From a virus, in the IMG/VR virus record IMGVR_UViG_3300045806_000301, positions 1 to 24,119 of that record: a DNA stretch of 24,119 nucleotides. The stretch is one strand, 5' to 3'. A program made the translations under genes and the position numbers. This document shows positions 15,144 to 22,519 of the stretch, in pieces. Under the pieces are notes generated by a model. That model saw only the letters and a list, made by a program, of their open reading frames with translations. It made no database searches and was not told the origin of the DNA. Position 1 is the stretch's first letter. Each line of letters begins with the position of its first letter.

Positions 15144-17477
15144 TCAGGCCGCGGCCGTGGTTGGCCTGGCCGCTTCAAGTCGTGCCGACAGCGCGGCGAG
15201 ACGGCCGCGGTTGGCGGTGATGCGTTGCTGCATGGCGACACCAAGCCGCGTGCCCAGGTTTGTGAGCCGATCGCGGTCGTTGGCGGCGCGCTGCCGGATC
15301 ATGGCGTTGAGGCTTGCGCGGAGCCGGGCGCGCGCCTCGGCCAGATCGGTCGTCGCATGAGGCGCGGCGACCAGTACGTCGCCGCCGGTGATCTCGAAAT
15401 GCGCGAGCGGACCGAGCCGCGCTTCCAGCCAGGCGCGCGGGTCGGAGATCAGCGCGAGGTCGAACCGTGCCTCGCGATCCTTCTGCCCCGCCCCGGATGG
15501 CCGATATGTGACAACCGCCGAGGAGGGGGTCAAATCGCTATTATGGGTATCTCTATAATGGCAGTTTGTCCCCCTCCTCTGGTTCTGCTTCTTGGCTGCG
15601 TCCCGCGTCGCCCAAAGTTCGGGGAAAGCCTTGGCCATGTCTGCGGCGTTCTCCAGCACCACGCCCGCGGCGAGCATCGCGTCGTGCCTCGTCGGGCGGA
15701 TGTCGTCCCATTGCAGCACCTCGTGCACCGTGACTGGCAGCGCGACATCTGTGAGCAGGTCGACTTCCAGCGGGGTGTGGGCGGTGCGGTTGACACCGCG
15801 GCCGCGACCGATCGCCTGGATCAGTTCGCCCTCGCAGATCGTCCAGCGCACGGCCTCGGCGGTCGGGTCGGCATGCGCCTCACCGGAAACCGGGTGAACC
15901 CCATCATCGGCCAGGCCGATGCGCCGCTCGACGCAGCCATACCACCACGAGACCGCGCCGCGGCTTTCCAAGGGCGGCCGGTTGGTCACTGCCGCCGCGA
16001 TCGTCTCCACCGTCGCCGGCGTGGGCAGGGTGCGGCCGAGGATCATCAGCCCCGCCACGTCGCGCCAGCGGTCGATACCGCTCAGCGCATTGAAGTGCAC
16101 GGCCTCGGCGTTGCGTGGCAGGCCGATGGTGCGCAGCGCATCCACCGCCGCCTTCTGCGCGATGACCAGCAGGTCCGGCCGCGCTGCGCTGCGTCCCCGC
16201 AGGTCCATGGCGCGCAGCGCAATCAGCGTCGCCAGGTCCCGCAGATGTCCGGCCGCTGCGTCGCGCTCGCGTGCAGCAGCCTCAGGAAGCGGCGTCAGTG
16301 CCTTCGCACTGGTTGGGGCACCGAGTATCTGCCGCACCCGCACATGCGGCTCCATGGCCATCAGGGACTCCGCAAAAGCCATGTCCGGCACGAAGGGGAT
16401 GACGAGTTCGGGCCGCATCGTCGCATCGAGGTGAAGGATCGGTCCCTCGGAGCCCCAGCCCTGCCGCAGTTCGACGCGCCAGGCGAGGCGGAGCGATCGC
16501 ACCGTGCCGTTCTCGGTCATGTCGTCGAACACCACCGCTCCGGCGACATCGTGATCACTCTCCAGCGCGGCGGCGATCAGGTGCCACATCGCAGCGGCGC
16601 GCCCGGGCGGCACCCAGGGTTCGCCCTGCTTCGGCAGCACATGCTCAATACGCCGGCGCCGTTCCGCCAGGTCCATGCCGGGCAGGAGGCCGGGATTGCG
16701 CAGCCGCCGGTGTTCCAGTCCCGCCGCCGTGCGACACTGCTCCGGCGTGAGGCCGGTTGCCCGCAATGCGGCACTCGACAGCGGACCGTTCGGCGCCGTG
16801 TCGAGCATGTTCGAGAGTCGCTCACGCGCGGCGCCGAGATCGGCGGTGGCGTCCAACCAGGGCTGGTTGCGCGCGGTGTAGCATTGCACCGTGCCGAGCG
16901 TCGGCCGCAGCCCGTCCAGCGTCAGCACCGCCTTGCCATCCAGGCCGCGCAGCCCGGCCGCCCAGAACCCCTCGTCGAGCACCATCAGGCCGACGGCGCC
17001 GATCTCCCGCGGCGCCTCGTGAAACAGCGTGTCGTGCGCAGTGAGGATCACCTGCGCCGCCTCGGCCAGCGGCTTCTGCGCCTGGTAGCCGCACTGCGCG
17101 TGCAGCGGGCAGATATGCACGACTCCCTTGCGCGTGACCTTGCAGGCAGTCTGTTCGACGACACGCTCGACCTCCATCGCATCGAACGGCGCGGACGGAT
17201 CGAGGCACATCAGCCGTTCCGGGTCTGTGGGTGATGGATCGGGGGCGGTGCGGCCCTTCCAGACCATCGCGTCGATACCGAGTCCGTGCAGCGCGCGGCG
17301 CTGCTCCTCGGCGAGGTCGTGCCGCGGCACGCCGTAGATCACCTTGCGCCCGCCGAGCGCGTCGCGGCCCAGCAGGTCGGCGATGCCGCGGTGTGCCGCG
17401 CTCGACTTGCCGAGGCCGACGGCGACCGGCAGGGCGAGCCGCGGCGGTGCGGGATCAGCGTTGAAATCTAGCGGCAT
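15144..17477 (-). CDS. Helicase-like ATPase of the element replication module
   Basis: 777-aa P-loop protein with helicase signatures. They are a Walker A-like GLGKSS (21-26), a Walker B-like VLDEGFW (about 166-172), HLDATM (about 350), a segment VHFNALSGIDRWRDVAGLMILGR resembling motif V, and QAIGRGRGVNR (about 554) resembling motif VI, whose arginines contact ATP. Between Walker A and B four cysteines (Cys91, 112, 123, 129) precede VILTAHDTLFH, an arrangement reminiscent of iron-sulfur XPD/DinG helicases, though the spacing differs. It probably unwinds DNA for element replication with the overlapping Toprim protein; its ATG overlaps that gene's 3' end by 10 nt. The palindrome copy 2 lies in frame at about residues 633-653. 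The C-terminal ~125 residues are helical and basic. Confidence 0.75.
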   Translation of the reverse strand: MPLDFNADPAPPRLALPVAVGLGKSSAAHRGIADLLGRDALGGRKVIYGVPRHDLAEEQRRALHGLGIDAMVWKGRTAPDPSPTDPERLMCLDPSAPFDAMEVERVVEQTACKVTRKGVVHICPLHAQCGYQAQKPLAEAAQVILTAHDTLFHEAPREIGAVGLMVLDEGFWAAGLRGLDGKAVLTLDGLRPTLGTVQCYTARNQPWLDATADLGAARERLSNMLDTAPNGPLSSAALRATGLTPEQCRTAAGLEHRRLRNPGLLPGMDLAERRRRIEHVLPKQGEPWVPPGRAAAMWHLIAAALESDHDVAGAVVFDDMTENGTVRSLRLAWRVELRQGWGSEGPILHLDATMRPELVIPFVPDMAFAESLMAMEPHVRVRQILGAPTSAKALTPLPEAAARERDAAAGHLRDLATLIALRAMDLRGRSAARPDLLVIAQKAAVDALRTIGLPRNAEAVHFNALSGIDRWRDVAGLMILGRTLPTPATVETIAAAVTNRPPLESRGAVSWWYGCVERRIGLADDGVHPVSGEAHADPTAEAVRWTICEGELIQAIGRGRGVNRTAHTPLEVDLLTDVALPVTVHEVLQWDDIRPTRHDAMLAAGVVLENAADMAKAFPELWATRDAAKKQNQRRGTNCHYRDTHNSDLTPSSAVVTYRPSGAGQKDREARFDLALISDPRAWLEARLGPLAHFEITGGDVLVAAPHATTDLAEARARLRASLNAMIRQRAANDRDRLTNLGTRLGVAMQQRITANRGRLAALSARLEAARPTTAAA
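15520..15579. repeat. Imperfect palindrome, copy 2 (60 bp), inside the helicase gene
   Basis: gaggagggggtcaaa (15520-15534) and its near-complement tttgtccccctcctc (15565-15579) pair with one mismatch, enclosing cgctattatgggtatctctataatggc. It keeps the helicase frame open, adding the peptide RRGTNCHYRDTHNSDLTPSS. The same strand and frame of copy 1 would read IIGDIHNSRMSHSS, so both copies share an xDxHNS core. Sequence flanking the two copies is not clearly related. Confidence 0.8.
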
Positions 17478-18670
17478 GCGGGCACGTGCGTGGTGCTGTC
17501 GTCATCGAGAGTCATGGCAGCGAACCAGGGCGGCGGAGCGAGATCGGCAGCGGCGGCGATGTCATCAATGTTCAGCGTCTCGTTCCTCCAGTGCTGCGCA
17601 ACGTCAGCCATGAACACAGCGATCCCGGTTTCCAGCGCCAGGCGCGCGACAGGCGGGCTGAGCCGGGCCGGCGGGTAGGTTGGCGCCGGCGGTGGCAGCG
17701 GGGCCGCAGTGGCGACGCAGCTGCGGACGGCGCAGAGCCCGCGCTTTGCGGCCAGATCGTTGACGTCGCCGGGCTCCGGCGGAATGGCGATCCAGGCGCC
17801 GGTCGCACGGGCCGCTGCAGTGGCCGCTGCCACGCCCGGGTTGTCGATGCGGCCTGGCTTGTCATCGTTGTCGGCGATGATCACCAAGTGCGCTGCAGGG
17901 AAGCGTGCATGCACCAGCGGCGCGACAAGTTTCAGGTTGCCCGCGTCCATTGCCGCCACCACCGGCAGGCCGGACGCCTCATGCAGCGTGGCGCCGGTCG
18001 CCCAGCCTTCGCAGAACAGGATCGTCGCGGCGCCTTCGAGTTGTCCACCGATCAGAACGAAGTGATCGGCTTTGACGCCGCCGGCCAGGAATCGTTTGGT
18101 GCCGTTCTCGTCAATGTCCTGGAATGTGTGGATCGTGCCATCGAGGTCGACCAGCGGCAGGATCAGCCTCCCCCAGCCGTCCATCCGGATGCCGAAGGGC
18201 TGCACCCGCTTGCGCTGCAAATAGGCGTGGTCGGGGTCGACGGGATTGGCATGCTCCCAGATCAGTGCCGCCGCGCGGCGCGCGGCCTCACGACGCTCGG
18301 TCTCGATATGCGGAGCGGCGTCGTTGGCAGCAACCAGGATGATGGGCTCCACGGCTGCGCCGGCCGGGTGTGCATTGCACCGTGGTTCCCACCGCGGCAG
18401 GCCAAGCCAGGCGCGTGCCCAATCGGCGGCGTCGCGCCAGTCGCCGCCATGCACGCGGGCGATCAGTTCGAGCGGTCCGCCACCGCAGCCTGCCTCGTAG
18501 TCGAACCAGGTGCCGGCCTTCGGCCCGCTCATCACGGCCGAGAGGCTGCCACGGCGGTTCCAGCGCCACTGCCGTGCCGTGCGGCGCGACGGCTTGCCGA
18601 GCAGGTCCAGCAGCAGCGGTTGCCAGTTGCCGATCAGGTCGAGACGCAGCGCGCGCAGGTCGTTGCTCAT
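17468..18670 (-). CDS. Toprim-domain primase-like protein
   Basis: 400-aa protein typical of phage or plasmid primases. The N-terminal region has RQWRWNRRGSLSAVMSGPKAGTWFDYEAGCGGGPLELI (about 34-70), the part that precedes the catalytic core in such primases. The Toprim core follows: LFCEGWATGATLHEASG (218-234, Glu221), AMDAGNLKLVAPLV, and LVIIADNDDKPG (262-273, Asp267 and Asp269), which would coordinate Mg2+ for primer synthesis. The last third is Pro/Ala-rich. ATG 18670 has GGAGG at a good distance upstream. The 3' end overlaps the helicase ATG, so primase and helicase are probably made together for element replication. No zinc-finger cysteine set is evident. Confidence 0.8.
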   Translation of the reverse strand: MSNDLRALRLDLIGNWQPLLLDLLGKPSRRTARQWRWNRRGSLSAVMSGPKAGTWFDYEAGCGGGPLELIARVHGGDWRDAADWARAWLGLPRWEPRCNAHPAGAAVEPIILVAANDAAPHIETERREAARRAAALIWEHANPVDPDHAYLQRKRVQPFGIRMDGWGRLILPLVDLDGTIHTFQDIDENGTKRFLAGGVKADHFVLIGGQLEGAATILFCEGWATGATLHEASGLPVVAAMDAGNLKLVAPLVHARFPAAHLVIIADNDDKPGRIDNPGVAAATAAARATGAWIAIPPEPGDVNDLAAKRGLCAVRSCVATAAPLPPPAPTYPPARLSPPVARLALETGIAVFMADVAQHWRNETLNIDDIAAAADLAPPPWFAAMTLDDDSTTHVPACR

Positions 18671-19021
18671 GACGGGGCGGCCTCCGAAAAGGGGAATTCA
18701 GTCTTGTGTGTTGCGGTGGCGCTGGATCGGTGAAGTGGTGTGGGGCCGGGTGGTTCACATGCCGGGGTGCAAGTGTGTCACTTATAGCAAATCGCATTTA
18801 CCAATCAAGTGTGCAAAGCTTGCGTAGTGGAGAGTATGGTTTGCATTGTGCGAATGGTAGGCGAAAGAAGCTGGGAACTGAAATTCTCTGCTTTGAATGA
18901 CTGCGCCGGATTTCGCTTTTCTACTCGCTCCTACGCTCGGGACGCCAACGCCCGCCACGACCCTCGGAGCGGTGGGACGTTTCGCCGGGTCGGTGAGTAA
19001 GAGGGAGTAGGAGGACCACAC
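18671..19021. other. Divergent intergenic control region
   Basis: 351 bp between the minus-strand primase operon and the plus-strand recombinase operon. The centre (about 18770-18900) is clearly richer in A+T than its surroundings, as expected for promoters. It holds the minus-strand promoter candidate given separately. AGGAGGA at 19009-19015 is the ribosome-binding site of the first recombinase-operon gene. No plus-strand promoter could be fixed and no long inverted repeat was found. It could contain an operator or recombination site. Confidence 0.5.
18781..18808 (-). promoter_or_regulatory. Candidate sigma-70-type promoter for primase-helicase operon
   Basis: On the minus strand TTGATT (18803-18808) and TATAAG (18781-18786) are separated by 16 bp, 4/6 and 5/6 matches to the -35 and -10 consensus. 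They lie about 110 bp upstream of the primase ATG. No further support is available. Confidence 0.35.
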
Positions 19022-19270
19022 ATGCCGCTCATGGCCTGCCGAACGCCACCCGACATAGCGACGCGCCGGTTCCCGCACGAGCGCATCGTTGCGATGCTAC
19101 CGATGGGCATGGAGGTCGCGATCATTGGCGACGCCGTCAACGCCATGCGGCTCCAGAGCCGCGCTGCCGAGGAAGCCGCCCGCCAGACCGCGGACTGCGG
19201 AGAGCGTCGCCTCGACTTCCCGCCCACCCAACGCGGTCATGCAAAACCGAAACGTCGGAGAAGGGTATGA
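19022..19270 (+). CDS. Small hypothetical protein leading the recombinase operon
   Basis: 82-aa protein starting MPLMACRTPPDIATRRF and ending in a basic KPKRRRRV tail. Strong AGGAGGA (19009-19015) precedes its ATG by 6 nt. Its stop overlaps the next ATG as ATGA, which supports translation as the first gene of the unit. No domain is recognised; the middle (MEVAIIGDAVNAMRLQSRAAEEAARQTADCGERR) looks helical. It may be a DNA-binding cofactor, because such small basic proteins often accompany serine recombinases, but that is a guess. Confidence 0.55.
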   Translation: MPLMACRTPPDIATRRFPHERIVAMLPMGMEVAIIGDAVNAMRLQSRAAEEAARQTADCGERRLDFPPTQRGHAKPKRRRRV

Positions 19271-19773
19271 CCAGGACCAGGAAGACCCCCAGCGCGGCGC
19301 CGCCGGCGCCGGCGATCTCTGCCATCGCCGCGGACACCGTGCTGGCCCGTCTCGCCGCGCTGAAGACCGCCGCCACGCCGGACCTGAAGCAGCAATGGCG
19401 CGAATTGTTCGGCGCCGAGCCGCCGCCCTACAACCGCCGCTTCCTGGAGAGCCGGCTGGCCTATCGCATCCAGGAACTGGCCTATGGCGGGCTGAAGCCC
19501 GAGACGATCGCGCGTCTGGAAGCGCTGGGCGAGCAGGTGGACGGCGGCAACATCACGATCCGCCGCATCCGCCACGACGACAAGCCGATCGCCGGCACGC
19601 GGTTGATCCGCGAGTTCCAGGGCGTCGAGCACACCGTCACGGTCCTGCGCGACGGCTACGAGTGGGAAGGCCGGCCCTACAAATCGCTGTCCGCCATCGC
19701 GTGCGCGATTACCGGAACACGATGGAATGGCTGGCTGTTCTTCGGGATCAAGAACCAGCGGGGGCAGGCATAA
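19267..19773 (+). CDS. DUF2924 domain protein
   Basis: 168-aa protein of the DUF2924 family, whose genes very often precede serine recombinases in alphaproteobacteria. Diagnostic stretches are ALKTAATPDLKQQWRELFGAEPPPYNRRFLESRLAYRIQELAYGGL (about 31-76), TRLIREFQGVEHTVTVLRDGYEWEG and PYKSLSAIACAITGTRWNGWLFFG. The last resembles small DNA-binding motifs seen in restriction-enzyme-associated domains. Its biochemical role is not established; it could help the recombinase or bind DNA. ATG overlaps the previous stop (ATGA), and its TAA overlaps the recombinase ATG (TAATG), so this is a tightly coupled unit. Confidence 0.88.
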   Translation: MTRTRKTPSAAPPAPAISAIAADTVLARLAALKTAATPDLKQQWRELFGAEPPPYNRRFLESRLAYRIQELAYGGLKPETIARLEALGEQVDGGNITIRRIRHDDKPIAGTRLIREFQGVEHTVTVLRDGYEWEGRPYKSLSAIACAITGTRWNGWLFFGIKNQRGQA

Positions 19774-21119
19774 TGCGAAAATCCGCCACGCCCGCCGCCG
19801 GCGTCATGCCGGCCACGGTGCGCAAGCTGCGCTGCGCGGTCTACACCCGGAAATCCACCGAGGAGGGCCTGGAGAAGGAATTCAACAGCCTCGACGCCCA
19901 GCGCGAGTCCTGCGAGGCCTACGTCGCCAGCCAGCGCGCCGAGGGCTGGGTGCTGCTGCGCGACCGTTACGACGATGGCGGCTTCTCCGGCGGCACCCTG
20001 GAACGCCCGGCGCTGCGGCGCCTGCTGGCCGATATCGAGGACGGCCAGGTGGACGTGGTGGTCGTCTACAAGATCGATCGGCTGTCGCGCGCGCTCATGG
20101 ATTTTGCCAAGCTGGTCGAAGTGTTCGACCGCCACGGCGTGACCTTCGTCAGCGTCACCCAGGCGTTCAACACCACGACGTCGATGGGCCGGCTGACGCT
20201 GAACATCCTGCTGAGCTTCGCCCAGTTCGAGCGCGAGGTCATTGGCGAGCGCATCCGCGACAAGGTGGCGGCGTCGCGGGCCCGCGGCATGTGGATGGGA
20301 GGCCACGTTCCGCTCGGCTATGACGTGCGCGACCGCAAGCTGATGGCGAACGAAACCGAGGCGGCGACGGTGCGCCGCATCTTCGAGGGCTTCGCCGAAC
20401 TCGGCTCGGCGACCAAGCTGGTGCAGGTCCTGCGGTCCGAGGGCGTCACCACGAAACATGGCCGCCCGTTCACCACCGGCGAAATCTACAGGCTGATCGG
20501 CAACCGCATCTACCTGGGCGAGGCGGTCCACAAGGGTGTGTCGCACCCCGGCGAGCATGCCGCCATCGTGCCACTGGCGCTGTGGGATCGCGTCCACGCA
20601 GTCCTCCAGGAGAGCCCCCGCGTCCGCGCCAACCGCACGCGTAACCAGACGCCGGCGCTGCTCCGCGGCCTGATCTTCGGCCCGGACGGCCGGGCCATGT
20701 CGCCGACGCACACGTGCCAGCGCGGCCGCCAGTATAGGTACTACGTCAGCCAGGCCGTGCTGAAGGGAATGAAGCAGGACTGCCCGATCCGGCGCATCCC
20801 GGCCGGCGAGATCGAGGCGGCGGTGGTCGACCAGGTCCGCGCGCTGCTCCGGCAGCCGGAGGTGGTGGTCGGCACTTGGCGCGCCGCCCGGGTGGACGCC
20901 GGCGACCTGACCGAGGCAGAGACGCGCGCCGCCCTGGAGCGGTTGGACCCGCTGTGGGACGAGTTGTTCCCCGCCGAACAGGCCCGGATCGTGCAGTCGC
21001 TGGTGGAACGGGTGGACATCGGGGTGGACGGCGCCACAATTCGGCTCCGGATGGACGGGTTGGCCGGCTTGGCGCGTGACCTCGGCGGAATCAGCGCCGA
21101 GTCGCGGAGGGCGGCATGA
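19773..21119 (+). CDS. Serine recombinase (large resolvase/invertase family)
   Basis: 448-aa site-specific serine recombinase. The catalytic N-terminal resolvase domain (about 19-165) has CAVYTRKSTEEGLEKEFNSL with nucleophile Ser28, DDGGFSGGTLERPALRRLL, then VVYKIDRLSRAL and LNILLSFAQFEREVIGERI. A recombinase domain follows (about 190-290, GYDVRDRKLMANETEAATVRRIF...HGRPFTTGEIYRLI) and then a C-terminal DNA-binding part with LLRGLIFGPDGRAMSPTHT. In that part the usual zinc-ribbon CxxC pairs are largely missing, as is common in alphaproteobacterial members. ATG 19773 overlaps the DUF2924 stop; the longer frame from 19089 is shadow. It probably integrates or excises the element. No att core could be defined from the sequence. 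Confidence 0.92.
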   Translation: MRKSATPAAGVMPATVRKLRCAVYTRKSTEEGLEKEFNSLDAQRESCEAYVASQRAEGWVLLRDRYDDGGFSGGTLERPALRRLLADIEDGQVDVVVVYKIDRLSRALMDFAKLVEVFDRHGVTFVSVTQAFNTTTSMGRLTLNILLSFAQFEREVIGERIRDKVAASRARGMWMGGHVPLGYDVRDRKLMANETEAATVRRIFEGFAELGSATKLVQVLRSEGVTTKHGRPFTTGEIYRLIGNRIYLGEAVHKGVSHPGEHAAIVPLALWDRVHAVLQESPRVRANRTRNQTPALLRGLIFGPDGRAMSPTHTCQRGRQYRYYVSQAVLKGMKQDCPIRRIPAGEIEAAVVDQVRALLRQPEVVVGTWRAARVDAGDLTEAETRAALERLDPLWDELFPAEQARIVQSLVERVDIGVDGATIRLRMDGLAGLARDLGGISAESRRAA

Positions 21120-21499
21120 ACACCATGACCGTCACCGTGCCCCTGACCATCCACCGGCGCGGCGGGCGCAAGGTGATGATCGCGCCGGAGGGCGCCGCCT
21201 GGGCACCACCGCGGGCGCGGGTGGACAGCACGCTGGTGAAAGCGCTGGCTCGGGCATTCCGCTGGCGCCGGATGTTGGAGAGTGGGCGGTTCACCTCCTT
21301 GAATGAACTCGCCGCCGCCGAGAAGATCAACAGCGCCTACGTGAGCCGAGTGCTGCGGTTGACGCTGCTGGCACCGGGGATCGTCGAAGCAATCCTGGAC
21401 GGGAAGCAGGCGCCGGAACTATCGCTGCCCTATCTGCTAAAGCAGTTGCCGGCCGAGTGGGCAAAGCATCTCATAATCCTCAATCGTCCTTCGACATGA
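21116..21499 (+). CDS. Small HTH protein downstream of the serine recombinase
   Basis: 127-aa protein. Residues about 62-98 (FTSLNELAAAEKINSAYVSRVLRLTLLAPGIVEAILDG) form a helix-turn-helix like that of ParB/Spo0J-type DNA-binding domains, followed by LSLPYLLKQLPAEWAKH. Its ATG overlaps the recombinase stop (ATGA), so translation is coupled. The arrangement DUF2924, recombinase, small HTH recurs in alphaproteobacteria as I recall it. A role as partner or directionality factor is inference. It is convergent with the HEPN-like gene and their 3' ends overlap by 20 nt. Confidence 0.75.
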   Translation: MNTMTVTVPLTIHRRGGRKVMIAPEGAAWAPPRARVDSTLVKALARAFRWRRMLESGRFTSLNELAAAEKINSAYVSRVLRLTLLAPGIVEAILDGKQAPELSLPYLLKQLPAEWAKHLIILNRPST

Positions 21500-22445
21500 C
21501 GTAGGAGTGATAGCTGCACAAATTCTCAGATCCATAGCGATAGTCATCGATGCTGAGAGACGCGCCGCAAATCGCGCACTCCATGTCGGCAATGCTAAAA
21601 CCGCAACTCACGCATCTATTCTCCCTAGTAAGATACGTTTCGCCAGCGCACTCGGGACACTCGTCTACCAGTGGCCCATCTCCCTCCTTTGCTGCTTCGT
21701 GCTCGTCAGGCCCAAGCAGATCGGCAAGTGCAGACCCGAAGACCTTCTCTCTCTCCGATTCCGCGCCGCACTTGGAGCAGAAAAAATGAACATTATCGTA
21801 ACATGTTGCTGCGGCATTTTCATTGCGGATCAGTGCAGATGAGCATGCTGTGCATCGGAACTTACTCACGGCCGCTGCGAGGGCATCGCTCTGCCAGTCG
21901 ATATCGGCGAGGCTTGCACGGCATGCCTCAATCTCTTCTTTGTAGACGCGCTCCTCGTTTAGTAGCGAATTCCAAGCGGCATCGCCCAACAAGGCGCCCG
22001 GGTCTTCATTCAGTTCCTGCACGATCACGGCGCGGATGATCGGCATTGCGTCGGCAATCGCTTCCTGGATCAATGAGGCCTTGCCGCGCGCGTGGTGGTG
22101 CTCGATCTCGTTGCGGATTTCGCCGAACCGCCTCAGTGTCGACAGGTCAACCCTGATCTGAAGCTGCTTGAAGCGTTCCTCGATATCGTGCCGGTCAATC
22201 GTCTTATTGCCTTCGCCCATCAGAACAACTGTGGCGTTCGGCTGCCTGACCGCCCGCATCCTCGTCCGGATCAGCACGTCGTTGGAACCAGCGGGGGACA
22301 GGCGCCGCAAGACCTCCTTGCAGAGAAGCAAGACGCCGGCATATAGATTCCTGGCGGCGGAGATCGTTCGTCTGTCGTCGGCGTTTTCGTAGTCTTCAAG
22401 GCCGAGTTGGATTGAAATAACTGCATTGTCGAGAAGACTGTTCAC
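21480..22445 (-). CDS. HEPN-like protein with C-terminal zinc ribbons
   Basis: 321-aa soluble protein. The helical N-terminal half (MNSLLDNAVISIQLGLEDYE...SAARNLYAGVLLLCKEVLRR) is like HEPN/DUF4145-type domains. It contains RNEIEHHHARG (111-121), which fits the Rx4H motif (Arg111, His116) that forms the RNase site of active HEPN toxins. The C-terminal third has paired cysteines of three zinc-ribbon-like modules: Cys198/201 with 223/226, Cys263/266 with 278/281, and Cys290/293 with Cys310/His313. The gene is clearly less GC-rich than its neighbours, a sign of separate acquisition. It starts at GTG 22445 (an upstream ATG is closed by a stop) and lies 74 bp after the ImmA/IrrE gene. RNase or defence activity is inferred from the motif, not known for this protein. 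Confidence 0.72.
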   Translation of the reverse strand: MNSLLDNAVISIQLGLEDYENADDRRTISAARNLYAGVLLLCKEVLRRLSPAGSNDVLIRTRMRAVRQPNATVVLMGEGNKTIDRHDIEERFKQLQIRVDLSTLRRFGEIRNEIEHHHARGKASLIQEAIADAMPIIRAVIVQELNEDPGALLGDAAWNSLLNEERVYKEEIEACRASLADIDWQSDALAAAVSKFRCTACSSALIRNENAAATCYDNVHFFCSKCGAESEREKVFGSALADLLGPDEHEAAKEGDGPLVDECPECAGETYLTRENRCVSCGFSIADMECAICGASLSIDDYRYGSENLCSYHSYVMSKDD

Positions 22446-22519
22446 GCAGCCCCCATATTACAAAAGGCCAGCAGCCCGGTCGGAAGTTCGGTCAGTCTGG
22501 TTAGTTGCAGGTCATCCTC

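Noticed and set aside
19089-19772. N-terminal extension of the recombinase frame
   Set aside because: The extension is Arg/Pro-rich shadow of DUF2924; the recombinase starts at ATG 19773 with a TAATG overlap.
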